Assembly: GCF_000210295.1 (NCBI RefSeq)
Contig: NC_026736.1
Span: forward strand, 620,001-684,000
Source: Trypanosoma brucei gambiense DAL972
Lineage: Eukaryota; Euglenozoa; Kinetoplastea; Trypanosomatida; Trypanosomatidae
Length of the DNA: 64,000 bases
Reading direction: 5' to 3'
The notes under the pieces were generated by a model. It saw only the letters and a program-made list of their open reading frames with translations. It did no database searches and was not told the DNA's origin. Positions 31,001 through 39,335 of this stretch are shown here, piece after piece (the first letter of the stretch is position 1; each line of letters begins with the position of its first letter). The translations under genes were made by a program, and so were the position numbers.

Positions 31001-33065
31001 GTCTTTGCCGCTTGGAAGTGTTCGGTGCCTCGCCGTCACCATTTCGCCCCCGCTCAAGAAGATCTCGAATGGCCTTTGGCTCCTCAAGGGTTTCCAGCGG
31101 TGTCATCCCCGCCCTTGTGTCAGCCCGAATGCGAGCCTCGATTAATGAAGCACACTCAGATGTTAACATGGTAGATATCCTCGCGGGCAATGGATCAAGA
31201 GCAAACGAACGCGAAAACAAGGAGGCAGCGTAAAGTACTTCAAGCACCTCCACAGCGCTGTGCCCCACGCATAAGCCGCTACTCAAGACGGCCTCGGGAC
31301 AATATCCAGCGGCAAAGAGCCCAAAGGCCACCTTCGCCCGCCGGGACCGTGGCTCTGCGTGATGTATAAGGGCGGGCCCCGAGGGATTGTCTCCAGAACA
31401 AACCCCCGATGAATCACATGCGCCATTTCTAGTAAATTCCCTCCCCTCCTTAGTTAGTTTACACGAAAGCTTCTTCACCGCGGATTCGTCTGCTCGTTCG
31501 CAAAAGAGTGCGGCAGCTGTAACGACGGCCGCCCGCGTGGAATCGCAGAGGTCCTGCGATGGCAATGATTGAACCACACGGGCAACATCGCTCTTGCAGA
31601 GAACATCAATGAACATCAGGGGTCGTGTACCCACACCTAAACAGAGGTGCTGAAAGCTGTCTGTCATATCATGTTTCAGTCGATCACGCACAGGTGGCGG
31701 CAACGCTGCACTTGCCCCATTCAAGACAAATAAACCATTCAATAGATCGAAAGCGAGCATGTGTATGTCTCCAACGCTTATGCGTTGTAACTTTTCTGTC
31801 ACGGCACTGTTAACACGTTTGATCGCAGCAGACTGTATTTGAGACGTGCAATCCTCCCACGATTTTTTCGTACGCGCCGAAATATGGTCATGATCATTTG
31901 CAATAGAGATGGCAAGAAAAAGAACCGCCAAGTCCACCACAACATCGCTAAGGGAATGTGGTTCATCGATACGGTTGGCCTCCACCACACCACTGGCAGC
32001 AGGAACAACGAGCTCATCAACCAGGCGCAGTGTAACGTCCCCAATCCATTTACTATTCTCACCATCAGCATTTTTTTTCGCGGCAACTTTCCTCTTCTTT
32101 TCGACCCCACCAGTGGGAGGAGCCTTGGTGGACGGTTTGGCCTCCAGCTGATTTTGCCGCAACTCCAAGGACACCCAAAGTACCGCCTTCTTAATTGCAG
32201 CTGCAGCATCACGCTGTTGCTCTCTCGCTCTCGCCCCCGTAACCTCACCCTGCCACGTAATTACACAGTCAAGCAATTTCTCCATAATTTCCTGGTACAC
32301 GATAGTATTACAAAATGTACTCGTCCTATATACGCGCAAAAAGGCCATAAGTGCTTGTAACTGCTCCACGTTCCTTGCAGTTTCGGCAGCACCGTGAACA
32401 ATGACTCCCTCACGGGTGAGACATTTCTCTTCACATGCCCTCAATATGAGGTGAAGGGACGGGTACCTCTCCCGATATTTCACCGCACGGGCAATGCAAG
32501 CTCCGATTGTGGCTATTTTAATTGTACCTGGACCTTTAACACCTGTAGAGCCACGTGCGGGAGGGGTCACCACTTTACTCTCCACCTGCTGAGCCTCGCA
32601 CCCCTTCTCCGAATCCTCGAGTGAAGCATCAGCGCAGACCGCATTCCATTCCTCCACCACGAGGCGTGTGTCAATCTTCACCTTTTGTATTCGCACTTCA
32701 CTCGATGCGTCAGAACTACCAGCAGCCCCAACTTGTGACTCTTCCTTCGCCTTCCCACCCGATGAATTCCTCGGGCGACGTGATGAGACCCGCTTGTTAA
32801 CTGCAGGCACCGCCGTCGCAACCCCACTGGAAAGCTCCCCCGCCCTGTCAGCGAGCTCATCAACTATGGAAATGGTTTTCTCCTTTATCCCTTCTTCCAC
32901 CACCACTGGTTCATCTGATGGAGGCTGGCCAGTAGATTTGGGCTTGCGTCTTGGAGCGAATAGACATACCGAGGTGCTAAAGAATCTGGCATTACTGTAA
33001 GGAAAACTTAGCCCACTTGTAAACTTGAAAAACACACGCGAACGACTACAAACACGCAATAGCAT
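28038..33065 (-). CDS. Giant helical-repeat protein, probably mitochondrial
   Basis: The frame continues upstream to a GTG at 33275, but a likely splice acceptor at 33172 and the first ATG at 33065 make the ATG the true start (1675 residues). The N-terminus is rich in Arg, Ser, Phe and Leu without acidic residues and looks like a mitochondrial presequence. A basic, disordered segment follows, then more than 1200 residues of repeated helix pairs with hydrophobic cores. Some repeats have the L-x-x-L-x-x-A-F pattern seen in FASTK/OPR-type or ARM-type solenoids. Such solenoids in mitochondria usually bind RNA or build RNA-processing complexes, and kinetoplastids have many. The specific role is unknown. 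Confidence 0.82.
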   Translation of the reverse strand: MLLRVCSRSRVFFKFTSGLSFPYSNARFFSTSVCLFAPRRKPKSTGQPPSDEPVVVEEGIKEKTISIVDELADRAGELSSGVATAVPAVNKRVSSRRPRNSSGGKAKEESQVGAAGSSDASSEVRIQKVKIDTRLVVEEWNAVCADASLEDSEKGCEAQQVESKVVTPPARGSTGVKGPGTIKIATIGACIARAVKYRERYPSLHLILRACEEKCLTREGVIVHGAAETARNVEQLQALMAFLRVYRTSTFCNTIVYQEIMEKLLDCVITWQGEVTGARAREQQRDAAAAIKKAVLWVSLELRQNQLEAKPSTKAPPTGGVEKKRKVAAKKNADGENSKWIGDVTLRLVDELVVPAASGVVEANRIDEPHSLSDVVVDLAVLFLAISIANDHDHISARTKKSWEDCTSQIQSAAIKRVNSAVTEKLQRISVGDIHMLAFDLLNGLFVLNGASAALPPPVRDRLKHDMTDSFQHLCLGVGTRPLMFIDVLCKSDVARVVQSLPSQDLCDSTRAAVVTAAALFCERADESAVKKLSCKLTKEGREFTRNGACDSSGVCSGDNPSGPALIHHAEPRSRRAKVAFGLFAAGYCPEAVLSSGLCVGHSAVEVLEVLYAASLFSRSFALDPLPARISTMLTSECASLIEARIRADTRAGMTPLETLEEPKAIRDLLERGRNGDGEAPNTSKRQRQRGGAAANVTKANSVPLETVLHLAFSTSVELLVRGEEKKLSAHLVPMLALLEREGSYYYLSDGLTVLIDMFVERYQLAGCYQPLTQRESSNATLPDVESSLSEVTALFVPRVVECALRQLSWAKRSSAMGTAECEAAKKLLQGVHNFTVYAASCGMDATVAKQLVGLHSTVVKSLLCSGGAEGDGPSLFETVNRMDELVTHVGAKQRDLARVRLPGSSWQRYCSIVVNDVVAAHLKPVAAAIRRGGSNAVMTQNPSHVLSLVNLLFRLVSEFTIESEPAELQAFRTDVLDPALTRFLQQQNSEEERSKDALRLQALSEMTVVMCTPHTIHHLSPQLLSQLATAVRVAVMEERCATETEDGARRRHLSKIAARLLTSAAAVCQLRKENLTGLYLEMVMAVSPLLLAGDVSAVLRSFVNYHVPTDTETVRSLRNLLAEEAASLSSSFSLQETTSALQTLCELDDGGQFSYAAILRRVTNSGHILTPGEAGIVVRIATKLQRLGGSLPAEDLAFLVDLPSSLAGSVLRARQQCPSSDVPLVLKGFSQLDKDVYGELRDRVMKAYILRTIQTRQLFSAEEVVDCIESYATAQITHQYLFGVLLARVADVKLKFSLPLAVRLVMCGVNAAWDKSVQTACLTAAQPVFLGLVRHLLQSDPASLSLVAGNAVLVLQCLTEAFPNDPTCHLVLQNMAEHHTALSMSTMMAVLQLIARKNSTEYNILRCMTDHAASVLFPQAPPQAFAELTRLFVQCGVRSKTLFDAVGKRFKEIVDDCSVSDLVTLAEAFTVAHVDLEDGVISMMTSRTVELAKQPGVFFKLPQYISLLKFFSLVHTEPATKATTLLLTSAASALRELGGISSDVSTLTPVDIHVFLSSSIRTHPSHDVTLVEKCADILYAVITSESAGEGAEKTATSSWKADLLLIVELASHLVKLGLPTHPVVPVLLELLYERRSALMRRRLLLQTATDVVQAAGAQAHQQLYALLVEGKLAA

Positions 33066-33531
33066 GGCTTCCACAAGTGTGCCGCGTGTCTGTGAGGGTG
33101 ATTCCCCTTTTCCTTTTGTTTCAGTTCTTACACACACACACACACACCGCCCCTCTTCTCCTGTTTCGGTACTGGTAATAAATTTATGTGCACACGCAGG
33201 AGGAAAAGGAGGAACAAATGCAAGCAAAAAGAAAGAGAAACAAGAAAGTAGGAGAAAAAACTTAACAATCACCACCTAAATGGTGCCCCCGCCAAAAAAA
33301 AAAAAAAGAAACACTCGCTGAACGAATCATGAGTGAATTCATTTAACAAAAATCGCCGCATTGCCGTACAGCACATTGAGCATTGCGGCGAACGGCATCA
33401 CCGGGCCTCCAACACTCAAAAAGGAAGGAAAATAAAAAGAGGAATGAAAGAAAACACCAACAAGGAGGCCAACAACAAAAACAACAAACTTCAACTCAGA
33501 GGACAACCATTCACAGTGCTGTGGATACACG
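33066..33531. other. Intergenic region
   Basis: This spacer includes the 5' UTR and splice signal of the giant gene, a CA microsatellite at 33131-33147, an A-run at 33294-33307 and the 3' UTR of the phosphatase gene. The hydrophobic frame leading to the GTG at 33275 is not coding. Confidence 0.55.
33172..33248 (-). promoter_or_regulatory. Pyrimidine tract and spliced-leader acceptor
   Basis: The minus strand is C/T-rich from about 33248 to 33198 and the first AG follows at 33173-33172. It lies between the GTG at 33275 and the ATG at 33065, so it decides the start of the giant mitochondrial protein. Confidence 0.55.
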
Positions 33532-35235
33532 TTAGCTCCCCAGCCGACCATGCCGCAACACCGACCTTACATCCGGAACGACCAACAAGGCCTCGAGCAA
33601 TGGCATCAGAGCAAGCAATACACCATCTCGCGTATCACCATTAGCGGCATCAGGCGAAGTAGGCGGTGCAAAGGGTGGAATAAGCAGTGCATTGTCACGG
33701 TTTGCCGAGACGCACTCCTCCGAGTTATCAATCATTATCATTAGCTCAGGAGGCACCTTAAGAATACGAATATCCTTAACAAGTATCATATCTCCTGGGC
33801 AACACGGTTTGCCGCTGGAAGCACCAACTGCCTGCCCGCCTCTTTCGGGTGTACTGGCATAAAACGAAGATCTCAGAGGAGCTGCAGGGCGAGCATCCGT
33901 AATCGTTGCGGAGCTGGACGAGGGAGTGCGGCAGTCTGAGCTGTTTCCAGGATTAGATTCCCTTGGAGTGAATATTTCAGACGCATCAGTTTGAGTTACC
34001 AACTGGTTTACAGCAAAGCGCCTCACCTGCCGACAGTGCTGTCGGTAATAACGACGCCCAATGCGGTGATCTGGGTCCAGACGGCGCAAGATTGAGTCCG
34101 CGTAGGGTTTTGTAGAGGACGTGAAGAGAACGAGGTTGAACAGCTTCGCTACCGTCTGAATAAATAAACGGACGTACGGTCTCTCCCATACGTGAAAGAG
34201 CTCGGCTCCAGAGGCCGTTGGAATCACCTCGGAAAAAGATGGTGGTTGACAGGAGGCGTTTACATTCGTTGACACGAAACACAGCGTCTCGTCCAGGTCA
34301 ACAATAAGAACCTTCTGCCGCGTTGCTTGATAGGACAACACGTGATGCGCGGTGATTGAGGCGATAGGTTGTGGTTGTGTCCTTGGCTCAACCTTGCGGT
34401 TAAAGTCCACCCGCTTGCTGCTCTCACGCCTGTAAACAACCGATGTCACACCGGGAATAATTCTACTAGAAACAGTAATGCCAGTGGGAGCTACACCACC
34501 AGAAAGCACGCGAATGTTCCTAGCCCTGGCCCCCAGTGTACCCTGCTGAGGGCTTGCAGAACTGCTGTACTCATCAGTGGTTAAGGTAATATCATCATCC
34601 CTCAGACCATGCCGAAAAGCTGAGCGGCTGCTGGCGTGCGGTGGCCACTGCGGTGCCGTGTGCCTCCCCGGAAGTCCCGATATGGTCGGCGGCTGGATGG
34701 GTCCCACGACATTGCATACCAGATGGTACAAACTCTCAGAGTAGCAAAGGTGATAACACGGTGATACAAGTTTTCTGGTACGTGGATTTTGCAAAAGTAA
34801 TGTTACATCGCCCCTAAAGTGCCCCCGTACGAGGCGTGGTACCCAGCAGTCAGAGCCTATGTTGCTTTCACTGCAGTTTTCGCTGACTGACCCATCTGAC
34901 CGCTTCTCCCCATCATCTCTTCCACTAGCTGCCTCCGACTCATCGGTAACATCAAATGAGATGTTGTATGCCTCTGAAGCCGAAAGTCCACTGGATGATG
35001 CACGCATTCCTTCACTGTTTCCGCTACGGCGATGGCGCACAAACATTGCCTTCCTCCTCCTGAGGGCCGTTAGACCTGGGGGATAACTTAAATGGCTTCT
35101 TCCAGTGAAGAAGCAAAACACAACATAAAGTGACTTGCCAATGTGCCGCCACGACTCCACACCATCCACTATGATCTGAATGAAAAAAATTATAAGCGGA
35201 GTAATGATGCTTAACAAACCCCGAACATTTAACAT
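33532..35235 (-). CDS. FCP1/NLI-type HAD phosphatase, membrane-tethered
   Basis: The 567-residue product carries the HAD phosphatase signature V-D-L-D-E-T with D313 as the expected nucleophile and D315 as the acid/base. Later features of the CTD-phosphatase family follow: W-E-R-P-Y-V-R, the F-T-S-S motif, a V-K-D-I segment with the conserved lysine and an I-D-N-S motif with the metal-binding aspartate. The family includes FCP1, SCP, Dullard/CTDNEP1 and TIM50. Two hydrophobic stretches at residues 7-24 and 33-44 suggest membrane attachment, as in Dullard. A Ser/Thr/Pro-rich insertion of about 75 residues lies between the F-T-S-S motif and the V-K-D-I motif, where other members are compact. An internal ATG near residue 63 would remove the membrane segments. 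Confidence 0.88.
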   Translation of the reverse strand: MLNVRGLLSIITPLIIFFIQIIVDGVESWRHIGKSLYVVFCFFTGRSHLSYPPGLTALRRRKAMFVRHRRSGNSEGMRASSSGLSASEAYNISFDVTDESEAASGRDDGEKRSDGSVSENCSESNIGSDCWVPRLVRGHFRGDVTLLLQNPRTRKLVSPCYHLCYSESLYHLVCNVVGPIQPPTISGLPGRHTAPQWPPHASSRSAFRHGLRDDDITLTTDEYSSSASPQQGTLGARARNIRVLSGGVAPTGITVSSRIIPGVTSVVYRRESSKRVDFNRKVEPRTQPQPIASITAHHVLSYQATRQKVLIVDLDETLCFVSTNVNASCQPPSFSEVIPTASGAELFHVWERPYVRLFIQTVAKLFNLVLFTSSTKPYADSILRRLDPDHRIGRRYYRQHCRQVRRFAVNQLVTQTDASEIFTPRESNPGNSSDCRTPSSSSATITDARPAAPLRSSFYASTPERGGQAVGASSGKPCCPGDMILVKDIRILKVPPELMIMIDNSEECVSANRDNALLIPPFAPPTSPDAANGDTRDGVLLALMPLLEALLVVPDVRSVLRHGRLGS

Positions 35236-35936
35236 CAGCCGCGCGGGTGCAGACTAGGTGTAACCGGAGGCGAACCTATACGCTTTTGTCCCTAATATTT
35301 CCGTTTTTTTTTTTTGTTCCTGCTGTGTACTCGTTCGTGCCTGTAAGGTAACACCAATTTGTCCGAGCGGGCTTATGAAAAAATAACAATAATAATAATA
35401 ATGCAAATTGCGCACGAAACACAAACGTACAATAGTTTTTTTTTAAAAAAAAAAAGAAAAAGTATTCAGTATTCAAACATGGCCGGGAGAGTACAGTAAA
35501 GACGTTAGTGTGCGTATATCTTTTGTGACGGCAGCACTCATGGGGGACATGGCGGCCCACAAGGTGATGAGCGCAAACGCAGGCAGCAAGAGGGGAACAG
35601 TAAAGAAGTGGAAGCAAATACACTGTTACTCGATTGTTAATACAAGTCTTTATACGTGAAACACCATTTATTATTTTTTTAAACTCATCTTCTCTCCACT
35701 TTTTTTTTTTTTTACGGCAACACCCGCCACCGCAGCGGGTCCGTCCCACTTCCCTTTAGCATACGAAAGAAGTGTGAAGAGGAGCGAAGTGGTACATTTT
35801 ACGCAAAAAAAAAAAAACACCTTTACTTCCGTCGTGTGAATCCTTCATTCTCCTCCAAAAACTGAGTAGCCTACGCTTTGCTTTGCTTTGCTGAAGGTGT
35901 ACAGGCCAACCGTTTATATCACTACTGACCTGCTTA
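35236..35936. other. Intergenic region
   Basis: Homopolymer T runs at 35303-35313 and 35700-35713, A runs at 35444-35454 and 35806-35818, and a small AAT repeat near 35388-35402 are present. A GCTTT pentamer repeat occurs at 35876-35890. The frames here are low in complexity and no gene is seen. Confidence 0.5.
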
Positions 35937-37031
35937 TTAGTCCATATCAGCTCCGTAGCCGCCGTCTGCAACCTCCAGTGGATTTTCCACCTGCTGCCTC
36001 ATTGCCTCTTCTCGCCGCTGTCGTTTTGCCTGAAGTCGTTCCTCTCGCTTGCTTTTCTTCCGTGCAACGTTTTCATCCTGCTCTGCCTTCCGCTTCGCTC
36101 GCTCGTTGCGCTTGGCGCGAACCCTTGCCTCATCCCGTGCGACCAATTCCGCAGACTTTCTCAAAAACCTGTGAAACAACACCTCGCCCGTCGCGAATCC
36201 ATTTGTCACCTTCACCAGCTGTAACGTGAGGCGAGGCCCAATTTCCTGAAGCTTAATTCGACATTGTTCACGATGCTTTCGAAATGGCACTGCCAGCGGA
36301 ACTTCCTCGCCCTCACCATCAGTGTCAGACCAAACATCCTCGCGCTCTAGAACTTCGTCTATGGACTCTAACTGCCCAAGCTTCGTCGGGCACCGGCGCT
36401 CAAGAAGCTTCTTCACCGTTTTACTTACACCAACAGCCTTAGCATTGATATAATAGTGGCGGACTTCCACAACGTGCTCCACATGATCGTAGTGAAATAG
36501 GCAAACACGTTGAATATCCGTGTTCTTCACGAGTTGAATATTAACCGTTGGAAACATCCCCTTAAATGTTGTCTCGAGCAGTGGTACCTCAGGCCGGAGC
36601 CGCGCATCGGGGTGAGTGAAGTTGTTCAACACAACAATTGGGGCTACATTCCACACCGCATTGCCGAGGTTTGCGGGTCGTCGCTGTTTTGCCACAATCT
36701 CATCTCTGAGAGTAAAGGAAAGCACGCGAAACGTTAACGTCGGACCATTTGAGAAGCGCATGATACGAAGGGATGTGCCATACGATGGAGCGGTGAATAA
36801 CTGCAAGTGCGAGACGCTAAGTGATGAGGCAATAACAAGAAAATCCTTGAGAGAACGGTTCTCCCCGCGGAGCTTTTTACTACTCCATGGGAGGAATACG
36901 GCTCGCCAATCATGCATGAGCGAACGAACGCTTCCTCCTACCTCACCTCTGTAGATAATTATAGACTTTGGTGTTGCCTTGTCTGCCTCAGTGGTGTCCA
37001 CTGTCCCCGGCATCTTTTTAGATTTCCCCAT
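35937..37031 (-). CDS. PPAN: Brix-domain ribosome assembly protein SSF1/PPAN (Peter Pan)
   Basis: The 364-residue product starts with an ATG at 37031. It shows the Brix domain in the arrangement of the SSF1/Peter Pan group: an N-terminal segment with the R-G-E-V-G motif, a long stretch ending in the F-K-G-M-F-P motif, and the closing strand pair with E-V-R-H-Y. A long Lys/Arg/Glu-rich helix follows from about residue 290. SSF1/PPAN acts in the nucleolus in early assembly of the large ribosomal subunit, associated with 27S pre-rRNA processing. The length agrees with the family. A pyrimidine tract at 37198-37218 with an AG at 37138 upstream gives a 5' UTR of about 105 bases. Confidence 0.93.
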   Translation of the reverse strand: MGKSKKMPGTVDTTEADKATPKSIIIYRGEVGGSVRSLMHDWRAVFLPWSSKKLRGENRSLKDFLVIASSLSVSHLQLFTAPSYGTSLRIMRFSNGPTLTFRVLSFTLRDEIVAKQRRPANLGNAVWNVAPIVVLNNFTHPDARLRPEVPLLETTFKGMFPTVNIQLVKNTDIQRVCLFHYDHVEHVVEVRHYYINAKAVGVSKTVKKLLERRCPTKLGQLESIDEVLEREDVWSDTDGEGEEVPLAVPFRKHREQCRIKLQEIGPRLTLQLVKVTNGFATGEVLFHRFLRKSAELVARDEARVRAKRNERAKRKAEQDENVARKKSKREERLQAKRQRREEAMRQQVENPLEVADGGYGADMD

Positions 37032-37490
37032 CTTTGCCCTACTTCTCCTTTCTTCTCTTTTCTTTCTTTTTTCAGGGAAGGACTAACAACAGAGGGACGA
37101 AATCTCCAATAAAAACAAACCTTCCTTCCTCTGTTATCTTAGCCGTCGTAAAACAACGTTCATTACATTGTTAATTCAATTTGTTATAGACGAAGGCGGG
37201 AAAAAAAAAAAGAAGAAAGGGACAATGAGGAAGGATTGAAAGTAGGTTGGACAAAAGAAAAACAAATGGAGTTAATTCAATTGGAAGGCATGAGCATCAA
37301 AAATGGAATCCAAAGTAGACCAATGTGACAGTGTCAGTGCGCTGCAAGTCCACATATGATACCGTATTATTATTCGTTTTTTTTTGTCGCTTCGTACCTT
37401 CAAACGATTAGGGAACATCAAATGCAATACAACCTAAAGACGACAAATAATAACACAACACATTACGAGTACACGCAATCGGTCACACCT
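37032..37490. other. Intergenic region
   Basis: It contains the 5' UTR and the A-rich block at 37200-37218 serving the SSF1/PPAN gene, then the 3' UTR of the pyrophosphatase gene. No further gene is seen. Confidence 0.5.
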
Positions 37491-38276
37491 TCAGTGAAGC
37501 CAGTAACCGGGATTACGAACCGTGCCTGCAATAAGTCCGGTGTACTGGCGGGAACCTCCTTCAATCACACGAAGTGCGTCGTCTGCATTACGCAACTCCC
37601 CTCCAAAAACAAACTCATTTGGCTTTTTCCCATCCGCAGTTTTGTACTCGCGGAACCATTTAACAATGGTAGCCTTCAGTTCTTGTGGCACATTATTTAA
37701 AGACCCGTACGTACCGGTCGCATCGGGTCCAATGGCCTCCGTAATGACTTTCCAGTCGGTTTCCCCCTCGTCAATAAGTCCTAACAACCCGAGGACTCGA
37801 ACTGCCCTTACGGAACCAACTGCAAAGGGATTTGACGATAATTCAACGATATCAATGGGATCACCATCACCCCCACACGTCGTCAGTTGGTCCACTACTG
37901 AAGGATCCTCCCATGTTTGTGGCGCAAAACCATAGTTGAAGGGGACATCACCATACTTGAAGAACCGCAAAGCATTGCCCTCTTTCTTTAATGTGTCTTG
38001 AGCTATCGGGTTGTGCGGTTCTTCCTTCACGAGTTCCAATTTGGCACGCGTCCTTCTGGGAATCTCACATACAAATGTAATGACAGATGCATCAGGTGAT
38101 GGATGTAGCGGAAGATCATGCCATGCCGAGCGCCTCGCAACAGATCCGGCCTCGCTGCTTGTGAAGTACATGCGCCACGCCCGCGTTCCCGCTGCTCCCA
38201 CTTCCTGCAATGCCCATGCGGGGAGTATAATGCCTGCTCCGGTCATCCCTTTAAACATAATTGATGTTGGGCGCAT
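37491..38276 (-). CDS. Soluble inorganic pyrophosphatase, family I
   Basis: The frame runs back to a GTG at 38303, but the first ATG is at 38276, giving 261 residues. The enzyme hydrolyses pyrophosphate to two phosphates, which drives biosynthetic reactions. The family I signature is present as D-G-D-P-I-D-I, residues 137-143, with the metal-binding aspartates D137, D139 and D142. Other family residues include the E-I-P-R-R-T segment, the Y-G-D-V-P-F-N-Y-G-F region and the D-E-G-E-T-D-W-K-V motif. Residues 1-40 are hydrophobic and basic with few acids and may direct it to the mitochondrion. It lacks the EF-hand extension of the acidocalcisomal VSP1 form, so it is a different paralogue. Confidence 0.93.
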   Translation of the reverse strand: MRPTSIMFKGMTGAGIILPAWALQEVGAAGTRAWRMYFTSSEAGSVARRSAWHDLPLHPSPDASVITFVCEIPRRTRAKLELVKEEPHNPIAQDTLKKEGNALRFFKYGDVPFNYGFAPQTWEDPSVVDQLTTCGGDGDPIDIVELSSNPFAVGSVRAVRVLGLLGLIDEGETDWKVITEAIGPDATGTYGSLNNVPQELKATIVKWFREYKTADGKKPNEFVFGGELRNADDALRVIEGGSRQYTGLIAGTVRNPGYWLH

Positions 38277-38720
38277 ATTATAACCTGTATTGACAATACA
38301 CACGTTTTCACCCCGACACTTTCCATAACCTGCTGCAGCGCGCAGCTTTGGAGATTCCCCTGTTCTTTCCGATGGGAATGAAAGAAGAAAAGCGGCAAAG
38401 GGAGCAAAGAAGAAGAACTGGCACCAAGAGCTATGGTGAGAGCCATCAATATATTATATTTTTTTTTCCGATTTTCATGCTGGGTAACCCCAAAAACATC
38501 TGTTCTGTTTTTCCCTCATCCTCCTCCCTTTTGTTTCACACCATCCCATCATCACACACATCCACACACACATTCTGAAACTATACAACACGAGACTATT
38601 GGTGACAGTACTTCAAACGTCCACGAAACGCGTGGCGCTGCAACAAAACACAAATACGTGTTACTCCTTCTCCCTCTCTCTCTCTCTCTTACACACGCAG
38701 TCATGACTCCCAAAGCACCA
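38277..38720. other. Intergenic region with short upstream frame
   Basis: A pyrimidine tract on the minus strand (38412-38385) is followed by AGs at 38366-38360 and again at 38286. A T-run lies at 38459-38467 and a CT run at 38671-38690. A short out-of-frame ORF beginning at ATG 38326 overlaps the pyrophosphatase start if the upstream acceptor is used. Confidence 0.5.
38360..38412 (-). promoter_or_regulatory. Pyrimidine tract with spliced-leader acceptors
   Basis: On the minus strand the C/T-rich block ends near 38385. The first AGs are at 38366-38365 and 38361-38360. A nearer CAG at 38286-38285, nine bases before the pyrophosphatase ATG, is an alternative acceptor. Confidence 0.45.
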
Positions 38721-39335
38721 TCACCCCCTAAAGAACCCAATGATGCTTCCAGTGGCACGGCACATGTAAGAGCTCACCGTAGCAACTGCTGTTCGTAAGA
38801 AAGGCACAAAACTGAGCGCGTACCACATCATGGATAGCACCTGAACAACCGCGAAGAATACAGCCAAAAAGCTCGACTTCCAATACAGAGTAAAAAAAAG
38901 TGTGAGCAGGAGAGATACGATAAATGCAATTCCAGCCTCCAACCGCTTTGCGCTAAAGAGAGAGTGTAGTTGCTGCTTGATACCCACAAGAAACATTGTG
39001 GAACCGAAGCAGAACATATTCCCGACGGTAAGGAAAAACGCAAATTTCTTAGGGAAGAGGGCAACCGTCGGAGCGAATAGTGCAGCAATGACTATAAAAA
39101 CAATTCCCATCCCGAGTACCATAAAAAAAGCCCAAAGTCGTTGAGAGTAGGAGAGATCCATCATCTCCCGCACATCTCCTATAAGTCCGGTATCCTCCGG
39201 TATATCCAAAACCTCAACCTCCGCTGGGGGCTCATCGGAAAACATCCCAAACGCCTGACGCTTCACACCGCCAAAAAAATTTCCCGCCGAGCTGAAGGCG
39301 GATCCAAAACTCTCCTGCGCATTGCTCAGCATCAT
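38721..39335 (-). CDS. SFT2: SFT2-like Golgi vesicle transport protein
   Basis: The frame is open far upstream, but its first 65-70 residues are an AT-rich hydrophobic artefact of the spacer. A splice acceptor AG at 39341 leaves the ATG at 39335 as the natural start, giving 204 residues. The product has an acidic cytosolic N-terminal segment of about 60 residues followed by four membrane-spanning helices and a short tail. The order and the loops fit the SFT2/GOT1 family. Yeast Sft2 works in retrograde vesicle fusion with the Golgi. The SFT2 domain normally spans about 110-120 residues, which agrees. The ATG pair at 39365-39360 is a less likely start because it lies upstream of the acceptor. 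Confidence 0.85.
   Translation of the reverse strand: MMLSNAQESFGSAFSSAGNFFGGVKRQAFGMFSDEPPAEVEVLDIPEDTGLIGDVREMMDLSYSQRLWAFFMVLGMGIVFIVIAALFAPTVALFPKKFAFFLTVGNMFCFGSTMFLVGIKQQLHSLFSAKRLEAGIAFIVSLLLTLFFTLYWKSSFLAVFFAVVQVLSMMWYALSFVPFLRTAVATVSSYMCRATGSIIGFFRG

Noticed and set aside
33066..33275. Extended N-terminus of the giant mitochondrial protein from a GTG start.
   Set aside because: The start is not an ATG, the extension contains translated CA repeats, and a splice acceptor at 33172 lies inside it.
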